A DNA stretch of 64,000 nucleotides, taken from positions 17,984,501-18,048,500 of the forward strand of contig CATNEN010000001.1 of the NCBI GenBank assembly GCA_950097015.1. Reading direction: 5' to 3'. The notes under the pieces were generated by a model. That model was not told the DNA's origin, searched no databases, and saw only the letters and a list, made by a program, of their open reading frames with translations. The position numbers and the translations under genes were made by a program. This DNA is from Macrostomum hystrix (lineage: Eukaryota > Platyhelminthes > Macrostomidae). Positions 23,603-36,027 of the stretch are shown here, piece after piece (the stretch's first letter is position 1; every line of letters starts with the position of its first letter).

Positions 23603-25739
23603 CTACCAATAGCGCACGAGGCAGTTCAGGGAGCCCCGCCTGGCCAGCACGATGATGACAGGAATCAGCACCGGGGACAACGGAATGGACAAGCCTAGCA
23701 GGGCGACTGCCAAGGCTCCGACCACTGCGCTGCTCAGAATGAGTCCGGCTGTTCGAAGGACTGTCAAGAGAATGGGGTAACGCCAGTCAACATATGAGTC
23801 CTAACTTTTCCAAGCATGTGGAGATAGTCGAAAACTCAATCCGCAGCTCACCGAAGAGTGTACCGCGAACGAAGCGTCTCAAGTCTGGATTATTCGGCTT
23901 GTAGATCTGCCTGCAGCCGAAGACGCTGAGCCTGTCAGAGTGCGAGCCGAAGACGCTCCAGCGCACGAAGGGCACCCGGAGCTGTCGGACCCGCCAGCGC
24001 TTGCTGCACAGGTAGCAGAACTCGTGCTGGCAGTGGCCGCATGTCATGTGGTTGCAGCCGTCGTTCTTCTCGATCATCGCCCGGCACTTCGGACACCGGC
24101 GCGCCTTCCTCAGGCCGGAGTTCTCCATCTGCTTGGCCCAGTCCTCCAGCAGGTGCACCCCGGACTGGAAGCGTCGGCATGACAGTCCCGGGTGCGCCGG
24201 CGAGTGGCAGTCGAAGCACCACACGTAGTCGCACTGGGCGCACTTCACCGTGACGCCGCCGAGCTCCTTCTGGCTGCGGCCCGAGCGGAATCGCCGCTGG
24301 CCGCGGGGTCTCTGAGCCATGCAGCTGCAGCGGGGACAGTCCCTCTCGTGGCTGTTGGCGCCGCGTCGACGTGCCAGCAGCTGCTCGCGACGTTCCATGT
24401 CCGACTCGCTCAGCAGGTGGTGCAGCTGAGACACCGTCAGGACGGCTGAGCAGCCCGGACAGCCCAGCTTCGCGTTCACCTCCGTCAGGTGGTCGCTCAG
24501 CCACCGGTGCAGGCAGGAGACGCACACTGAAGCCTGGCAGCAGCCGCCGCGCCACAGAAGGTCGTCGGACTCTCCGCAGCAGATGTCACACTGACCCAGC
24601 GCGTACTGGCCGTCCGACGCCTGCAGGTTCCGCTGGTCCTGAGAATCTGCGGCTCGCTTCTGCAGCTCGTGCAGGGCGGCGCTGAACAGGGCGTGGAACT
24701 CTGTGCTCCCGGTGCAGCGCCGCAGCTGCTGGTGGCCCTCCGGCCAGGCAGTGAGCCTCTGCAGGATGTTGCCCGCTGAGCTGCACTGCAGCAGCTCGGC
24801 CGTTCGGGCGCTCTGTCTATCACCGGTGTGTTGGCAAGAAACCATTCCAACGGACTGAACGATGTCGTATACCAGTCCAATAGGCATACTCTCTAATATC
24901 GAGTCCCCAGACTCTTTGAACAGCATCTGCATTGTCAAGGCAACCGAGTTTCTGGTATCGAACACGTCGCTGCTATTTTGTTCTTCGGATACCGGCTTAA
25001 CTGTTGCCGCTTCGTCTACCAGCTCAACTGTTGCCCCTTCGCCTACTAGCTCAACTGTTGCCGCTTCGTCTACCAGCTCAACTGTTGAAGCTTCTTCTAC
25101 CAGCTCAACTGTTGCCCCTTCGCTTACTGGCTCAACTGTTGCCGCTTCGTCTACCAGCTCAACTGTTGCCGCTTCGTCTACCAGCTCAACTGTTGCCGCT
25201 TCGTCTACCAGCTCAACTGTTGCCGCTTCGTCTACCAGCTCAACTGTTGCCGCTTCGTCTACCAGCTCAACTGTTGAAGCTTCTTCTACCAGCTCAACTG
25301 TTGCCCCTTCGCCTACTAGCTCAACTGTTGCCGCTTCGTCTACTAGCTCAATTGTTGCCGCTTCGTCTACCAGCTCAACTGTTGCCGCTTCGTCTACCAG
25401 CTCAACTGTTGCCGCTTCGTCTACCAGCTCAACTGTTGCCGCTTCGTCTACCAGCTCAACTGTTGCCGCTTCGTCTACCAGCTCAACTGCTGCTGCTTCG
25501 CTTTCTAATTTATCTACTGACACACTGTCTGAGCCTGCGGACTCAGAACTCTGATCTTCATGCTGATTTAGCAACAATTCCTCTTTGTGTTGAGATAGTT
25601 GAAACTCGACGTGAGTTTGTTGATTTTGCTCCAGAATTTCTCTTTCACCAACTCCAAGACCGTCCGGTCTGTGCGTGCGCTGCTCAAATTCTACGCTGTG
25701 ATTGGCAGACTTCGTCGATCTTGACAAGTTTTTCAACAT
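23603..25739 (-). CDS. RBR E3 ubiquitin ligase with C-terminal membrane anchor, copy 2
   Basis: Exons 25739-23852 and 23760-23603 encode 681 residues. The donor (G|GTGAGC, phase 1) and acceptor (ttgacag|TC) bound a 91-bp intron at the same codon as in copy 1, and the second exons are both 158 nt. RING1 starts at Cys384, RING2 at Cys549, and the expected catalytic cysteine is Cys562 (GCNHMTC). The last exon encodes a hydrophobic segment resembling that of copy 1, then ARRGSLNCLVRYW. The N-terminal half differs: residues of about 83-253 are some 19 copies of a nine-residue acidic repeat (VELVDEAAT). The RING-IBR-RING core is nearly identical in DNA to copy 1, while both flanks are diverged. Confidence 0.88.
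24985..25515 (-). repeat. 27-bp coding minisatellite in RBR copy 2
   Basis: About 19 in-frame copies of a 27-bp unit, with actgttgccgcttcgtctac recurring on the plus strand. They encode VELVDEAAT with IEL, VGEGAT, VEEAST and VEPVSEGAT variants. It is absent from copy 1. The plus-strand frames rich in Ser-Thr or Leu-Pro are shadows of this repeat. Confidence 0.95.
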
Positions 25740-26849
25740 ATTTTGTTTGTTGAAACCGAAGTAATGTGGTGAATGTGAAACGTATCAGAACTGTTCTATT
25801 TATAATTAACTAAAAACACAGCAACTGTTCGTGGTGTGCTCATACTTATAATTCTCAGAATAAACAGTGCTCAGCTAGTGCTAGTTAACACAACTGCAAA
25901 CCCATCGCAGTTTTTCGTCCAAATTCTAACCAGTTGTCCAGGCAGAGACACTAATTCTTTCTCCCTTTACTCGTTCCAACGTGCAGACTCAGCATTTACA
26001 ATTTCTAACAAGGTATTTAAGTTTCCTACTGCAACTCGGATAGCCTAAGAGATGCGTGGCTACTGCTCAGGAACAAACAACCTCCCATTAATGTACATAC
26101 TCGTATTTTAAAGGCTATTAGATTGGCCGACAATTGAATTTTCTTGGGTCTATACAGCTTATTAAGTATGAAAGAAAACTGCGACAAAATGAAACTTACT
26201 AAGTTTCAGAAGCAGACATAAAGCCTATTTTTAGAAGGTTTATTAGCATCAAGAGAGGGAGCATTAAAAGTGAGCAAACAATGACGTCGATTTTGAGTAG
26301 TATAGCATACATTCAGTAGTAGAAAGCGATACTGGGATGTAGGATTTATCTTTGCCGGACTTAAAATTAACCGAAGTGAAGAACTTGATGTTGGAGGTAT
26401 CGTTTAAGGTTTTTACTTCAGAAAAAGTCTGTAAGATCAGTAAGAAAATGTCCTAAATGCCGAATCGTATATTTGTTTAATAAAAAATGCTATTCACGAC
26501 TAGTAAAGACAAAATGCAGTAAAAATCACTAGCCATATACAAAAACTGAATAGATGCACTGTTCTGTTACCCAATAACAACTCATACGTACTGTCAACTG
26601 ACCACATTGCTGATTCCATTGAAGTCCATTTGATCTGTGGAATGAATAAAAGAGAACTAAAATTAGATTTCCTCATTTTTATTTGCTTGGCAAGCCCTAG
26701 TACCAGCACTAAACTCCAATAATCCACGCACCGATTCAAGTTTTGTTATGGATTACGACACTACTTAAGTCCATGTAACGACATAAAAATGTTCGTACGG
26801 GTGTTTACCTGAACAATCAACAGCTAAAAATTGATGTTGTAAAACCTCA
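25740..26849. other. 5' flank of RBR copy 2
   Basis: AT-rich with no supportable exon. Short open frames at 25836-26048 and 26500-26739 have no family features. Confidence 0.5.
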
Positions 26850-27980
26850 GGGTATGTAGGGCAGCTAATAAAGGACAGAAACCAGAGGGGTGTGTATGGT
26901 CAGCTAATAACGGACAGAGAAACCCGAGGGGTGTATATTCAGCTAATAACGGACAGAGAAACCCGTGGGGTGTGTATGGTCAGCTAATAACGGACAGAGA
27001 AACCCGAGGGGTGTATATTCAGCTAATAACGGACAGAGAAACCCGTGGGGTGTGTATGGTCAGCTAATAACGGACAGAGAAACCCGAGGGGTGTATATTC
27101 AGCTAATAACGGACAGAGAAACCCGCGGGGTGTGTATGGTCAGCTAATAACGGGCAGAGAAACTCGCGGGGTGTGTATGGTCAGCTAATAACGGACAGAG
27201 AAACCCGCGGGGTGTGTATGGTCAGCTAATAACAGACACAGAAACCCGAGGGGTGTGTATGGTCAGCTAATAACAGACACAGAAACCCGAGGGGTGTGTA
27301 AGGTCAGCTAATAACAGACACAGAAACCCGCGGGGTGTGTATGGTCAGCTAATAACAGACACAGAAACCCGCGGGGTGTGTATGGTCAGCTAATAACAGA
27401 CACAGAAACCCGCGGGGTGTGTATGGTCAGCTAATAACAGACACAGAAACCCGAGGGGTGTGTATGGTCAGCTAATAACAGACACAGAAACCCGCGGGGT
27501 GTGTATGGTCAGCTAATAACAGACACAGAAACCCGCGGGGTGTGTATGGTCAGCTAATAACAGACACAGAAACCCGAGGGGTGTGTATGGTCAGCTAATA
27601 ACAGACACAGAAACCCGCGGGGTGTGTATGGTCAGCTAATAACAGACACAGAAACCCGCGGGGTGTGTATGGTCAGCTAATAACAGACACAGAAACCCGA
27701 GGGGTGTGTATGGTCAGCTAATAACAGACACAGAAACCCGAGGGGTGTGTATGGTCAGCTAATAACAGACACAGAAACCCGCGGGGTGTGTATGGTCAGC
27801 TAATAACAGACACAGAAACCCGAGGGGTGTGTAAGGTCAGCTAATAACACACAGAAACCCGCGGGGTGTGTATGGTCAGCTAATAACAGACACAGAAACC
27901 CGAGGGGTGTGTATGGTCAGCTAATAACAGACACAGAAACCCGAGGGGTGTGTATGGTGAGCTAATAACAGACACAGAAA
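26850..27980. repeat. 41-bp minisatellite
   Basis: About 27 copies of a 41-bp unit containing gtcagctaataacagacaca and gaaacccgcggggtgtgtat. The left part (to about 27150) alternates a shorter gtgtatattcagc form with the ggtgtgtatggtcagc form and uses cggacaga. The right part uses cagacaca. A cccgcggg or cccgagggg core recurs in every unit. Confidence 0.95.
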
Positions 27981-29898
27981 GCCGATCTTATAAGTGTGAC
28001 AGAAACGTTTGCATAAAAAATCATCATAAAACTAGCATAGTAAATAGAATAGTTTTCGGTGGATTCTGTCATAGGTATAATGACGCAAACGAGTGAACGC
28101 ATCGTTAAATGGACACTGGAGAGTTCTCCAGTGTCATCTGCGATATGCTGCGTTACAGCTAAATTTTGTACTCTTTTTGTTTCCCACTGCTGATGCATTA
28201 ATAAGGTCATTTCAATAAAGTCAGCAAAAAGCTTTTTTCTTAATGCATACAGTAATTTACACTTAAGACTCGACTATGGACCGAGTAGTACGGCTACTCT
28301 TACTTAAGCAAATGGTATAAAATACTATTCTTAGACGCTTAGTGGCATAATAGCATATAAAGCTCTAGAATACTACTGTCAGTCGTTTATAATCTATAGC
28401 TTATTGCCTACTTGAAATTTCAATGATTAAGAGTAATGATTCTAACGATATACAAGTTAGATAAAACAAAAAACGAAGTCAGAAGACAAAAAAGTTCAAT
28501 AAAGACAGTTATTTTTCCCTTAAGACACAAATATTACTTTGTAATAACAACAGCGAACAGGGAACGCAATAATTGCTTGCCTTTCAATTATTCTTCTTGC
28601 GATAGCAACATATTTTATTTTTAGTTATTAAACTATTGTTAAAAATAGAGACACTTTACACAAAATTATTTATGACAGGTTAACAAAAATAAACGGATAC
28701 CGATCAACTATACGATAGACTTCACCTAGCTTATCTTGACGAGGAAAAAACTAAACAAAGTAGTATTATACCTTTTTACTTTAGAATACAAAAAGCTAGC
28801 TCATAATAGGTTAATTTTAAATAACAACAAACAACGCGCCTAGAGAGAATATATTGTGTATAGATATATATAAGCATTTTAGGCAAAGTTAAAACTGCTG
28901 AAATCATAAATTACTTTACTTTACACAACGTTTCCTAAAAGTCTAGCTTTATTAAGTGCGTATTCAAAATCTGAGCACTGAAATAATAAACAGATGCATA
29001 ATATAAAGACTGAAATAAGGAGCTAAATACAATGAGCTAATAAACCCTGTTTCAAGATGAAACCTTGTTGAACTATGAATTTTCTGTGCAAAAGTAACTT
29101 GCGACGTGAAAAGGCATTCTAAATGTGTTAAAATTTAGCAAAAAAATTTAGGAAAGGGAAAACTGGTTAGTCAATAAATTAAAATAAACTAACATAACCT
29201 CAAATTACTAATAACTAGGCCAATTAAAGTATTGATATTTAGAATTTATGATTAGTTGATCAAAAGCCGATATACCTGTCCACTATATAGCATGGTGACG
29301 GCTGTAATATATTGTACTTCCAACAGCATTGAGGATCGATACATAACACTACTAGAGCCTCACTAACCCTGTTTAGAATGGTATTTCTTTATGAAAGAAA
29401 CAAATATATATAAACAGACGGTTGCTATGCAGATCAGTTTTGCATACAATTATAATAATTAGTTACAATAAAGGTAGGGGCATTGTTAATTAAAAATAGA
29501 ACTTATTAGATTTCAGCGTCAACTCCTTGCGAGTTGACAGAATCATTTATGCACAGAGATGACAAAAATAGTATTTTTCCATAAAAATGATATTTTTTAT
29601 AGCCATAGGACATTGCCGAATGCCAGAATAAGCTGAGTGTTTTTTTATTCTGTTTCTGTGGCCAAACAGAGACAAATAACTGCAAATAATAGAGAGGGCA
29701 AATGCATGGATAAGTTATAAATAGTACACCAATTTACTATCATATATTTGAGATTTGAGCAGTAAATTTATTTTAAGACTAACGATTTAGTGTAAGTATA
29801 GATTACTCAGCTAATTATTTGCTAATCGTCTGTACAAAAATTAGAACAAAAGTTGCTAATTAGTAAACAAAGAACTTACCTTGTTTAAATTATTCAAG
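27981..29898. other. AT-rich region downstream of hnRNP L
   Basis: This holds the presumed 3' UTR of the minus-strand hnRNP L gene. A strong donor on the minus strand (CAAG|GTAAGT, intron starting at 29879) lies 19 nt after the stop, suggesting a 3' UTR intron. No other gene is evident; the short open frames are AT-rich and featureless. Confidence 0.5.
29767..29772 (-). terminator. Candidate polyadenylation signal for hnRNP L
   Basis: AATAAA on the minus strand, about 130 nt after the stop. If the 3' UTR intron noted above is spliced, the true signal may lie further downstream. Confidence 0.3.
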
Positions 29899-32800
29899 TT
29901 AATCTTGCTGACCTCCATTCTTAGCAACAACCGGAGGCTTTGAAATAGTTGCAGCATCTGTTGGCGCGGCCTGCTGTTGAGCAGCCGGCGGCTGCTGCGG
30001 CGCTGACTGCTGTTGCAGCTTGAAGTTGACCACGGCAGTGTCATTGGGATCAATGGGCTTGTTGCTAAAGGACAATTTGGCGTGAAATTTAGTCTTCTCG
30101 CCAACCTTCACCTCGGCATGGTTGGATCGCATCAGGGCCAGGACGGCGTTTTCAACGGTATCGAATTCGACTAGGCCTGTGAGTACAGTGAGCAGTGTTA
30201 AGCGTGAGATAATCTGTCTAACCAATCGTCATTGAGCATTGCTTTAATTTAACCGAGAGTCTGATGACAGGTGCTAAAACTAGAAGTATCTCTTAGATAA
30301 CATATTAGACATTAATTTTCCTTACGCGAAGATAGACATTAATCCTCTGTTCGATAATCTATGGGACTTTAATCCTCCGTAAGATAGTCTAGTGGTAATG
30401 AGCCCTTGTAAAGTAATACCGTACTTGTCATAGACTTCTTAGCAAGATAAACTAACCAGAAACTACTGACCATAACTATTTATTCAATTGACATAATTAG
30501 TCACTTTAAGTGCCCAGGTAATCCGGCAAATAAAGGAACAATTTCCTAAAGAAGCACTCACCCAGGGCAGCCCGCTGATCCTGCTGCTTGGGCTTGAATA
30601 CAACGGCTCTATCGGGCATGGGTCCGCCATTTTGCATGAAGAAATTGCGCAGATCCTCCTCAGTTGTGCCCAGCGGAAAGTTAAAGAAGTGCAGAGTCTT
30701 AGTTGGAGCAACTAGGCGAGACTTTGTAAACATATCCGGCCGCTTAAATCTGTTATTAATGCTATCCTCGTAGCATACAGAAATGGGCGTGCCGTTTTCC
30801 ATCAGGTCTGGCTTGGCGGAAACCTAGAAAAAAAGACGCGTTTGATAAGTTATTCAACATCGGATCAAAGCACCGATTTATTATTTAAAGGCTAGTAGCA
30901 AAGGCGATAACGCGTCGGACTCTCGACTTCAAGGTTGGGGGTTCGATTCCTGACTCCTATAGATTAAATTTGTCTCTTATCGAGACTCTTAACACTAGAT
31001 TGCTGGGTCCTAGACTGTTTTCGGGTTTTATCACGTCTTAGTTTTTAGGTATATGCAGTTTAGTCTCAGTACTTAGTACTATTTTGGCATATTATAGGCA
31101 CTGACCTGAACCTCAGGCTGTTTACTGCGACACACTTCAACCTTTTGGCCAAAGATGGTCAGCCCGCAGAGATTGTCCACAACGAAGCCGCTCTGCTCCG
31201 ATGTGCCCATTTGAACCATGGCGCAGCCATCGCGAGATTTCAGAAATTTAATGCGAGCCACATTGCCATAGAGGCAGGTGATATTAAAGATGTTCTGACA
31301 GGTGAGGCCGGGTGGCAGATTGTAGGCCATGACAACGGTGCCTTCGCCTTTCTGAAACATCCATGACTGATCTGCCGGATTATAGTGCTGCTGCTGCTGT
31401 TGCTGCGGCGGCATAGGGCCACCCATCATCATTGGGCCGCCGGCCATACCTGGATGCTGATGATAGGGCGGCGGCTGCTGCATCTGGTAGCTGGCAGCCG
31501 GATGCTGCTGCTGAGGCGGAGGACCCGGGTGTGGCGGCGCCGCGCCTAGCAGGGGAGTCTTCTCCATTCCCAAGTTGGGATTAGTAAAGTCGTAGGATTC
31601 CGCGTCATTTTTATAGACCTGAAGCACTGGCAGATGACTAACGGTGATGTTTAGAGTGCAACAGCCGCTGTAGATATCGGCGCCATTTAAGCTCTCGATA
31701 GCCTTGTTAGCGTCGCCAACGTTTTCAAACTCCACCTAGAATGCAGTGAAAACAGGTAGACAAATTAGGAGAGCTGACTGCAGAATTTCTAAGCTTTTTA
31801 AGAGGCGCATTTAATATCTTCCATTCAGAAAAAAACGACGTGCTACATGGGCAAATTATGTGAATGAATATAGAACATATTCGCAAAATAAAAACCGCGC
31901 TTACCAAAGCTTCCAAAGAATTGTCCGGCTTCTTAGGTCCAATGCTGACGCGCAGCAGGTTACCATTGGGTGAACAGATGGCCTTCATAACGTCCACAGT
32001 GATGGGATAGGTGGCGTTGGTGATGCTGAATAGCAGTACTCTGCCAGGCAGGCCTTGCAGTGCCAGGCTAGGTGCAGCAGGAATTTGCGCCTGCGGCGGC
32101 GGAACCTGGGACTGCTGCTGCATTGGCGGCATCTGCTGATGCATCGGATGCATTGGCGGCATACCCATTGGTGGCATGTGATGCGGCGGAGGCGGGCCCA
32201 TCATCATGCCATTCTCACCGCCGGGTCCGCCTGGATGCGGCCAGTAGCCCAGGACAGAGAATGACGTCACTGGGGTGCCCTTCTTGCGAATGATATTTGG
32301 ACTGTTGCCAAATGCCATCTTGACTGGTGTTGTACCGATATAGAATGTGTTCACCTTAGACTGGGCAACCATCATCTTCGAGACGTTGATGTCGTCGAAT
32401 TCAACTAGGGCGGTGCGACCAGAGCCGAGACGGAGCATGTCAACAATGTTGCCATAGCGACTAAATAGGGCCACAATGTCGCCATCATTGATAGCACTAG
32501 TCAGGTCCATGATTAGGATCACTTTGCTGGGAGCGCATTCCTCCAGCTTGAACCGTTTCTGTTTAAATGCGTTGGAAAAAGTTTTTAGATAGGAAGCAAT
32601 ATGCAAGAATAAAAAGCAACAAATCAACAATGTTACAAGCTTTGAAATGCCACGTCTAAGTTTTTTAAGATGCCTGAATCTTGTAGCAGATAGTTCATAA
32701 CTTTTAAAGCATATTGCAACATGGCTTAGCAGAAACTAGCTTATGCCAATTCTGCCTTTTACCCTACCAAAGAACTAAACAATGTAACTTTGAGTTACCT

Positions 32801-34968
32801 TACATTTTTGCTAAAAATAGTTAAAAGATTATTTTATAGTGAAGTTACTTAAAATAATGTGACAGATATTTTTTAAATACAAATGGAACTAGGTTGCCCA
32901 GCAATATTTACTATCTTTGCTATTTTGTACTTATGCTTTGGCTTAGGGTTGTTCGGAGTACCCAACCAAAAACTAGATTTTAAGGAAATTTTTTATCCCA
33001 ACCCTACCTAAACTCTGAAATTTTATTGCTTTGCAAATTGGTTAACAGATTCAGTAGCAGATTTCTAGAAATGAGTTGCAGTAGAAATTATTTTAAACTG
33101 TGCCCTAGATGCAACTATTGAAAAAAAACTAATTCAAATATTTGAATTGCAGTACTATAAAAGTAAAATGCACACATAAATTGACCAGGTTCTGTTAACA
33201 TAATTTAGAATTTAAATTTACTGTCAATAAAAAACCAAATATAAGCTTATTATTATGTAATGTAGGGGTTAAAGTGAGCTGTTTGCAAAAATTATAAAAA
33301 AGCAGAAAAATAGGCAAATATTTGTCTAGCTTTTGTGAAGTTTAAAAGGTTGTTACTTAACAAATTTATTAAAATACAAAGTGATCAGCAGCCAAAGTTA
33401 CAAGACTACAAAGTTAGGGCATAGAAAAGTGAAATGTCTATTTGTGAAAATGCAAATAAAGTGTAGATTGAATTTTCTTGTTTAAATATGCTCCTTGAAA
33501 CAAAACAAAGTATATGGTGTGAAAACATAGTAGTAAGATAGAAATGTTTTTTTTGCTAATTTAGAAGAAATATTTTTGCTTTTTTTCTGCCAGTTTCTAT
33601 GGAGTGCTTTGCAAAATAGAGTTAAATTTTAATTTCTTTGTGCATAATAAACTGATTAATAAAAATATACTAAACACAGCATTTCCTCTGTAGAAATGAG
33701 CTTGACAATATGAGGTATAACATTTTTAATGAAAAAAACTATGTATTTGCTCAAAAAGGATATGTAACTTTTTTCATCATTTTTATAGGTATGCTTGACT
33801 TTGGCAACAGCCTACAAGCAGTTTACACTGCTCATCAGTAGGAATGGAAGTCACAAGTACATAAAAAGTACATAAACTTGTTAGAATTGGTTAAATAGAA
33901 AAAAGTTGAAGTAGGGTAATGTATCATCAACCAAACAAGAATATGGATTTTTTTAACTTCAAACCTAAGCTACAGATTTTCTATTCAAGATATGATGATA
34001 AATCAAAAGCCAAGTTATAGAAAACATTTATAACTTTCTAAAAAGTATATGCTTTTGCTATTTTGTCAAATAGGAAATTTTTTTCATGTTTTTCATGTTA
34101 AACAGAACAATGATTTTCATATATCTTCAAACTGAATAGAGAATTTGATGTTTGGTTTTACAATTTGAGTGAGTGGTTTAATCTTATTTTAAGGAGTGAA
34201 CTATCATGAATTATGTCATTTGATAGCATTTTTCATGCTCTATAAATAACAACATTTATGGTCATTTAATTGGAAAGCAACCACATACAATCTTAGTCTA
34301 AAGTACATGCTGATAAAATGTTGTTAAAAAGTATGCTTTTGTGATAAAAAAATGTCCATATCTTTCCTTCCTTTTAATGCTTCATTGCATGTCATGCCTC
34401 AGCTTATAGATAATTTCTTTGACCTTTAAATTAGTTGTTCTGTGAAACACAATAGCTTGTTTCTTTCTTACATGAGACCAAGGAAGGAGTTAAAATTATT
34501 GTTCTGTTTTGAAGATACTATTCGGTTGATGATACATTACCCTAAGACACTGAAAGTAGCATAACTTTCTTACTCTATGACCAATTTTTTTATGAGGCCA
34601 TTTTGAAACCATGTGACCAAGATTTACACAACAAAGTAAAAAACATACAAAACATCTAACTGTTTAAAGCTTACTGGAATCCTTAAGTAAAGATAATTGT
34701 ATAAACTATATAGCAAGTTCGCATACCTTATAAGACTAGGCCTAATTTTTCAGTCTTTAAATATTTCGTTAAAGGAAACAAATATAAGGAACTTTGAACC
34801 ATAGCCATATGTCAGAGCTATATACAAATAAGCTATTTACGTATAGTTATTAATTATTATAAACTTGTACGTTGTTGCAAACAATTGATAGGAGCAACAG
34901 AAGCATTTAACCTAGACTATATCTAATAAGCTTGATTTACAATCTTTTCTTACCGCTTCAGTAGCCAT
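29899..34968 (-). CDS. HNRNPL: Heterogeneous nuclear ribonucleoprotein L (hnRNP L) homologue
   Basis: Five coding exons on the minus strand (34968-34954, 32558-31905, 31735-31106, 30823-30562, 30176-29899) give 612 residues with consistent phases (0, 0, 0, 1); human hnRNP L is of similar size. Four PTB-type RRMs are visible: RRM1 about 16-90, RRM2 from about 178 (it contains LNGADIYSGCCTLNI, an hnRNP L hallmark, then YDFTNPNLG), RRM3 from about 355 (CLYGNVARIKFLKSRDG and FGQKVEVCRSKQP), and RRM4 from about 474 (NRFKRPDM, TKTLHFFNFPLGTTEEDL, GLVEFDTVENAV). Met/Pro- and Gln/Pro-rich linkers separate RRM1-2 and RRM2-3. The first coding exon carries only five codons (MATEA). The family binds CA-rich RNA and regulates splicing in the nucleus. 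Intron 1 (2.4 kb) contains a TIR-bounded segment and intron 3 a SINE fragment. Confidence 0.95.
30890..30985 (+). mobile_element. Fragment of family-2 SINE (tRNA-like head)
   Basis: The sequence ggcgataacgcgtcggactc followed by gggggttcgattcctgactc matches the head of the element at 5266-5553. It lies in hnRNP L intron 3, antisense to the gene. It lacks the body, and no target duplication was identified. It is not an intact tRNA gene. Confidence 0.6.
33912..34544. mobile_element. Possible MITE with 21-bp perfect terminal inverted repeats
   Basis: The 21 bases at 33912-33932 (starting tagggtaatgtatcatcaac) recur exactly as the reverse complement at 34524-34544, enclosing 633 bp of AT-rich noncoding DNA in hnRNP L intron 1. 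Size and termini fit a miniature inverted-repeat element, but no clear target duplication was found, so the assignment is tentative. Confidence 0.4.
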
Positions 34969-36027
34969 TGGAGAATGAATTGCGCGAACCGAAAAGTTGT
35001 TTACTTATATCAATAAGTTATGTTCTCTCAACTGTGGGCCTACGCAAATTGGAAGGTGAGAGAATTAGTAGTTGAGCGTCAAACTAATTAAAATTAGGGT
35101 AGGTGACTTTGAAAAAAGAAGTTTCTATTTTGCACAGCACAACGTAAGTCTAATAAGTAAAACAAATCTTTCAGCCTTTTCTTTTCTTGAATACATACAA
35201 CTTTTATGGTCAAAAAATATTTTTAAAGCTTGTCAACTAGCATTATACATAGAATTTTTTTTTATTTTTGGTTGCAATCGGCAATATGATATTTGGGTAA
35301 TGAACTTTCGAACCAAGCGTTCAAATTAAACATCCATTTTTAATTATCTACCATTAATCGGTTTAATCATCCTTCCTGATACTTTTAGCTACCATCCACC
35401 GACCTACATGACGAGGGCTGTATAAAAACCGTATAAATTGTTTAAGTGCTATATCTAATCGCTCATTTGGAGAACAAATACGAGACATTGAAGACAATTT
35501 AACTACTAATACGACTTGTACTTTACAAATCAAGGTGTGTTGTCAGTCCAAGGACGACTCAAGAACTGGTAGAAAGACAGGCGCTTTAAATCGATTAATT
35601 TTTCTTGTAGAGATATAGTTAAAAATTGCGCTAACGAGATATCAATATGTCACTTTCTGAAAGAAAATAAGTTTTGTAACTTTGGTCTGCTATACATGTC
35701 AAAAACTATTTTTGAATGCTAAAAATCGTATGTAGTTAAATTTTCGAATAAATATAAGACGTTCGTCATTTCGAGAAACTTTGAGAAATCTTAATGAACC
35801 TCCTAAAAATGTAATAGCATCCGTGGTGACAGTTTTAGTGTAGCATATGAATGAAAATAAAGAATTTTATAAGCACACATTACGCAACTTGAATAAATTT
35901 TTATAAATTATAGAAAGAACTAAACTAGACAATAGACTAGAAGGAAAGAAAACGCGACTTAGAATCTTGTCTTGTGGTAAACCCAAACGTTTTCCAGGAA
36001 ACAGGACTGAGTTCATTAAAATATTAG
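34969..36027. other. Intergenic between hnRNP L and LamG-like copy A
   Basis: It contains the presumed divergent-side 5' flank of hnRNP L and the 3' flank of the minus-strand LamG-like gene. No further exon could be supported; a plus-strand open frame at 35072-35329 is AT-rich and featureless. Confidence 0.5.

Noticed and set aside
24862-25753. Plus-strand Ser-Thr-rich and Leu-Pro-rich frames over RBR copy 2
   Set aside because: They are shadows of the minus-strand 27-bp coding repeat.
31725-32630. Extension of hnRNP L exon 2 at both ends (MLICCFLFL... and ...VSAVFILRIC)
   Set aside because: Both ends read through clear splice sites; the spliced version matches the family across RRM1 and RRM2.
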